Positions 15,978-18,181 of a DNA stretch of 18,181 nt are shown piece after piece. The notes under the pieces are model-generated. The model was not told the DNA's origin, did not search any database, and saw nothing but the letters and a program-made list of their open reading frames with translations. The stretch is from Clostridia bacterium (GTDB taxonomy: Bacteria > Bacillota_E > RBS10-35 > JAJYVN01): contig DAHWHT010000308.1 of assembly GCA_027335515.1 (NCBI GenBank), positions 1 through 18,181 on the forward strand, in the 5' to 3' direction. Each line of letters opens with the position of its first letter. The first letter of the stretch is position 1. The position numbers were made by a program, and so were the translations under genes.

Positions 15978-17361
15978 GGCGGTCGTCGAGGTCAATCCCG
16001 ATGCCCCGGCCATCGCGGAGGCCCTCGACGACGAGCGCCGACGCGGGCGCGCGCGGGGCCCACTGCACGGCATCCCCGTGCTGTTGAAGGACAATATCGA
16101 CACGGCCGACCGCCTGATGACCACGGCGGGCTCCCTGGCGCTGGTCGGGCCGCCGGCGTCCCTGGATGCCGGGGTGGTGGCCCGGTTGCGGGTGGTGGGC
16201 GCCGTGGTGCTGGGCAAGACCAACCTCAGCGAATGGGCGAACTTCCGATCGCGGCGTTCCACCAGCGGCTGGAGTGCCCGGGGAGGTCAGACCAAGAACC
16301 CCCACGTCCTGGATCGCAATCCCAGTGGCTCGAGTTCGGGCTCGGCCGCCGCGGTCGCCGCCGGTTTTGCTCCCTGTGCGCTCGGTACCGAGACCGATGG
16401 TTCGATTGTGAGTCCGGCCAACGCGTGCGGCGTGGTCGGCATCAAGCCAACGGTCGGCTTCACCAGTCGCGGCGGCGTCATTCCCATCGCATACAGCCAA
16501 GACAGCGTCGGTCCGCTGGCCCGCACGGTGGCGGATGCGGCGGTGGTGCTTGGTGCCATCGCCGGGCTGGATCCGAGGGATCCCGCCAGCGCGTGGGCCC
16601 CGACGGCGGTCGACTTCAGACGCTGCCTGGATCCCGAGGGGCTGCGGGGTGCGCGGCTCGGTGTGCTGCGCGCGGACATCGAGCGGATTCCGGCCAGTGC
16701 CCCCGTGGTCGAGGAGGCACTGCGGGCCTTGCGCGCCGCCGGGGCGGTGGTGGTGGATCCGCTGGTGCTGCCGACGGCGGAGGAACTGCGCGCGGATGAC
16801 TCGGAGTTCGAGGTGATGCTCCACGAGTTCCATGCGGGCCTCGACGCCTATCTGGCGCGTCGCCGCGGCCTGCCCGTGCGGAACCTCTCCGAGGTGATCG
16901 CCTTCAACGAGGCGCACGCGGCACGGGAGTTGGCCCACTTCGGGCAGGAGGTCCTGGAGGCGGCCGCGGCGCGGGGTCCGCTTGACCAGGACGCCTACCG
17001 GGCGGCGCTGGGGCGCAGCCGCGTCCTGGCCGGGCCGCGGGGCATCGACGCGCTGCTGGACGGCCACCACCTGGATGCCCTGATCGCTCCGACCGCCGGC
17101 CCCGCGGTCGTCACCGACCTGGAGCACGGGACGCGCCAGGGGCACGGGAGTTCGTCGCCTGCGGCGCGCGCGGGATACCCGTTGATCAGCGTGCCGGCCG
17201 GTTTCCGCGGCCCCCTGCCGGTCAATATCACCTTCATGGGCCGGGCGCGCAGTGAGTCGACCCTGATCCGCTTGGCGCACGCGTTCGAACAGACGACGCG
17301 GGCCCGTCGTCCGCCGCGGTGGCTGCCGGCGGCGCCTACCGGAACGTGTCAAGCCTTTTGA
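15847..17361 (+). CDS. Amidase signature family hydrolase
   Basis: A 504-residue Ser-cisSer-Lys amidase that hydrolyses a carboxamide to acid and ammonia; the substrate is unknown. The triad is visible: Lys81 in LLKDNI, the cis-Ser at about 162 in NPSGSSSGSAAA, and the nucleophile Ser186 in GTETDGSIVSP, 24 residues later as in known family members. The nucleophile loop is TDGS where many have TGGS. ATG 15847 is the start conserved with the fragment at 12750; there is no strong ribosome binding site, and upstream in-frame GTG 15748 cannot be ruled out. The family usually ends near RPPRWLP; here about ten more residues (AAPTGTCQAF) follow, with the stop inside what looks like the edge of the adjacent IS. 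It was originally downstream of the acetyltransferase. Confidence 0.9.
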   Translation: MEIHDAGIAELQAAMCGGRLSAAELAGYCLDRIARLDRSGPRLGAVVEVNPDAPAIAEALDDERRRGRARGPLHGIPVLLKDNIDTADRLMTTAGSLALVGPPASLDAGVVARLRVVGAVVLGKTNLSEWANFRSRRSTSGWSARGGQTKNPHVLDRNPSGSSSGSAAAVAAGFAPCALGTETDGSIVSPANACGVVGIKPTVGFTSRGGVIPIAYSQDSVGPLARTVADAAVVLGAIAGLDPRDPASAWAPTAVDFRRCLDPEGLRGARLGVLRADIERIPASAPVVEEALRALRAAGAVVVDPLVLPTAEELRADDSEFEVMLHEFHAGLDAYLARRRGLPVRNLSEVIAFNEAHAARELAHFGQEVLEAAAARGPLDQDAYRAALGRSRVLAGPRGIDALLDGHHLDALIAPTAGPAVVTDLEHGTRQGHGSSSPAARAGYPLISVPAGFRGPLPVNITFMGRARSESTLIRLAHAFEQTTRARRPPRWLPAAPTGTCQAF

Positions 17362-18061
17362 GACACTTTGCCGGTCGAGTTTAGGGTAGGGACCTCGGCT
17401 TTGTTCTCGTTGTTCGGTGCCCTCGAGCTCGGGTCGTGCGCCGGCTGCCCCGCGGTCACACCGTCTGTAGGGATGACGCATGCCAGGGACGGTTGATCCA
17501 CACCTCCTTCGGAAGCTGCGGCACCTGGGGGCGCCTGCCTGCGAAGCGCTCGGGGTGGGCGTCGAAGGCAGCGTCGAGTACTTTCTGCCTGGAGATGAGG
17601 GCCTGTTCGGAACGGCCGAAGTGCACCGTTTCCGGCGTCAGCAAGGCAATCCCCGTATGCCGGTGCTCGCGGTTGTACCACGGGAAGAAGCCCCGCAGGA
17701 AGCTCAGGGCGTCCTCCAGCACGCCGGCGCCATCCACCAGGTCCACGTAGTCCTTGGCCGTGAAGTGGCTCCCCTGGTCGCTGTTCAGGATCGCGGGTTG
17801 GGCCTGGCTCAGGGCGCGTCGCACCGGTGCCAACACGATCTCCTCGTCCATCGTGTCCCCGAGTTCCCACTCCACCACGTATCGCGAATACCAGTCCAAC
17901 AGGGCCACCAGATACAGCCACGTTCGCCGGAGCGGGATATAGGTCAGGTCGATCCCCCAGACCTGGTTCGGCGCCGTGATGCTCAGGCCTCGGAGCAGGT
18001 ACGGGAAGACCCGGTGGTCGTGGCGCCGCCGGCTGAGGTTCGGCCCGTGTACCACGAGGCT
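17346..18061 (-). mobile_element. IS3-family insertion sequence remnant
   Basis: The element holds the 3' part of an orfB-type transposase on the minus strand. Its outer edge next to the amidase is marked only by a small inverted repeat, GTGTC (17346-17350) and GACAC (17362-17366), so the exact terminus is a guess. The other side is interrupted by an intron-like sequence at about 18062. No second terminal inverted repeat is visible in the window. Confidence 0.55.
17456..18055 (-). pseudogene. IS3-type transposase (rve core), 5'-truncated and internally deleted
   Basis: About 199 residues of an IS3-family DDE transposase. PNLSRRRHDHRVFPYLLRGL leads into PNQVWGIDLTYI with the first Asp at 36; LYLVALLDWYSRYVVEWEL follows, and NSDQGSHFTA carries the second Asp at 93. 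After KDYVDLVDGAGV the sequence jumps (near 17719) to LEDALSFLRGFFPWYNREHRHTGI, which in relatives lies some 40 residues further on. The missing block normally holds the catalytic Glu (pattern DNPFSEAQFKTLKY). The end, VLDAAFDAHPERFAGRRP to VWINRP, is normal for the subgroup. The N-terminal part is lost at the right, where an intron-like sequence begins. It cannot transpose by itself. Confidence 0.8.
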
Positions 18062-18181
18062 GTGCTGAACTAGCCGGTGAAAGTCCGGTCACGGTAATGG
18101 CCAAGCAGCCGTGTAGCTGGTAGGCGACGGCTCGGGAGACTTAGCCGTCGAAGCCCTACGACAAAGTCACCTTGGGTGGCG
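18062..18181 (+). mobile_element. Probable 5' end of a group II intron (domain I), cut by the window edge
   Basis: From GTGCTGAAC onward the DNA stops resembling the transposase and reads like the start of a bacterial group II intron: CCGGTGAAAGTCCGG, GTAGCTGG and a terminal GACAAAGTCACC. Compact stems are visible: CACGG/CCGTG (18090-18094 with 18109-18113) and CGACGGCT/AGCCGTCG (18125-18132 with 18143-18150), extended after a bulge by GTAGG/CCTAC (18120-18124 with 18155-18159). The first bases GTGCT fit only the beginning of the GUGYG consensus. Orientation is opposite to the transposase. The reverse transcriptase and domain V would lie beyond the window. Confidence 0.6.

Noticed and set aside
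15499..17481. A 660-codon minus-strand frame opposite the amidase
   Set aside because: Shadow of the amidase; no family resemblance and biased composition.
17663..17674. Glu130 of the IS3 remnant as the third catalytic residue (36-37 residues after the second Asp)
   Set aside because: It belongs to the WYNREHRHTGI block, which in relatives lies well after the catalytic Glu; the spacing is a by-product of the deletion.
18062..18181. A tRNA, riboswitch or RNase P-like RNA at the right edge
   Set aside because: No cloverleaf, CCA end or known aptamer core is visible; the stems and GGTGAAAGTCCGG-type sequence fit a group II intron start better.

Overview
The window is a very GC-rich bacterial chromosome segment. 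GTG starts are frequent and Shine-Dalgarno sites are strong (GGAGGG, AAGGAG). Aspartase, a GGPT-type phosphofructokinase paired with a class II aldolase, a TusA/DsrE pair and a group II intron together suggest a high-GC thermophilic Firmicute of the Thermaerobacter/Symbiobacterium/Limnochorda kind. This is a weak inference, because no rRNA or other phylogenetic marker is present.

Positions 1-6712 are mostly on the plus strand. They hold a polysaccharide deacetylase-like protein with degraded metal ligands, aspartase (aspA), an SDR oxidoreductase, an FkbM methyltransferase on the minus strand that overlaps the SDR tail to tail, a GT2 glycosyltransferase and a FucI/AraA-like sugar isomerase. 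The deacetylase, methyltransferase and glycosyltransferase suggest cell-surface glycan work.

Positions 6807-11044 form a compact minus-strand operon. In transcription order it is phosphofructokinase, class II fructose/tagatose-bisphosphate aldolase, D-2-hydroxyacid dehydrogenase (4-nt overlap with the aldolase) and threonine synthase. It joins lower-sugar phosphorylation and cleavage to amino-acid synthesis.

Positions 11559-17361 are the most unusual part. An ancestral acetyltransferase-amidase gene pair has been split by about 2.5 kb of foreign DNA (12881-15350). That DNA is flanked by direct repeats of 614 and 627 bp, each carrying the end of the acetyltransferase gene and the start of the amidase gene. 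The intact acetyltransferase lies outside on the left and the intact amidase outside on the right; the two inner copies are broken. This is the geometry of a single-crossover (Campbell-type) integration of a circle of about 3.1 kb, or of a duplication that was later filled. The insert carries a nested inverted-repeat structure, a lower-GC orphan gene, a decayed IS256-type transposase with a 30-bp perfect palindrome, and an intact translationally coupled tusA-dsrE pair (sulfur relay) whose TusA has an altered active-site motif.

Positions 17346-18181 hold an IS3-type transposase remnant on the minus strand, abutting the amidase 3' end and missing the segment with the catalytic glutamate. Next to it, apparently inserted into it, is what looks like the 5' end of a group II intron running off the right edge. 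The right half is therefore a nest of mobile-element debris around one small, apparently functional sulfur-transfer cassette.
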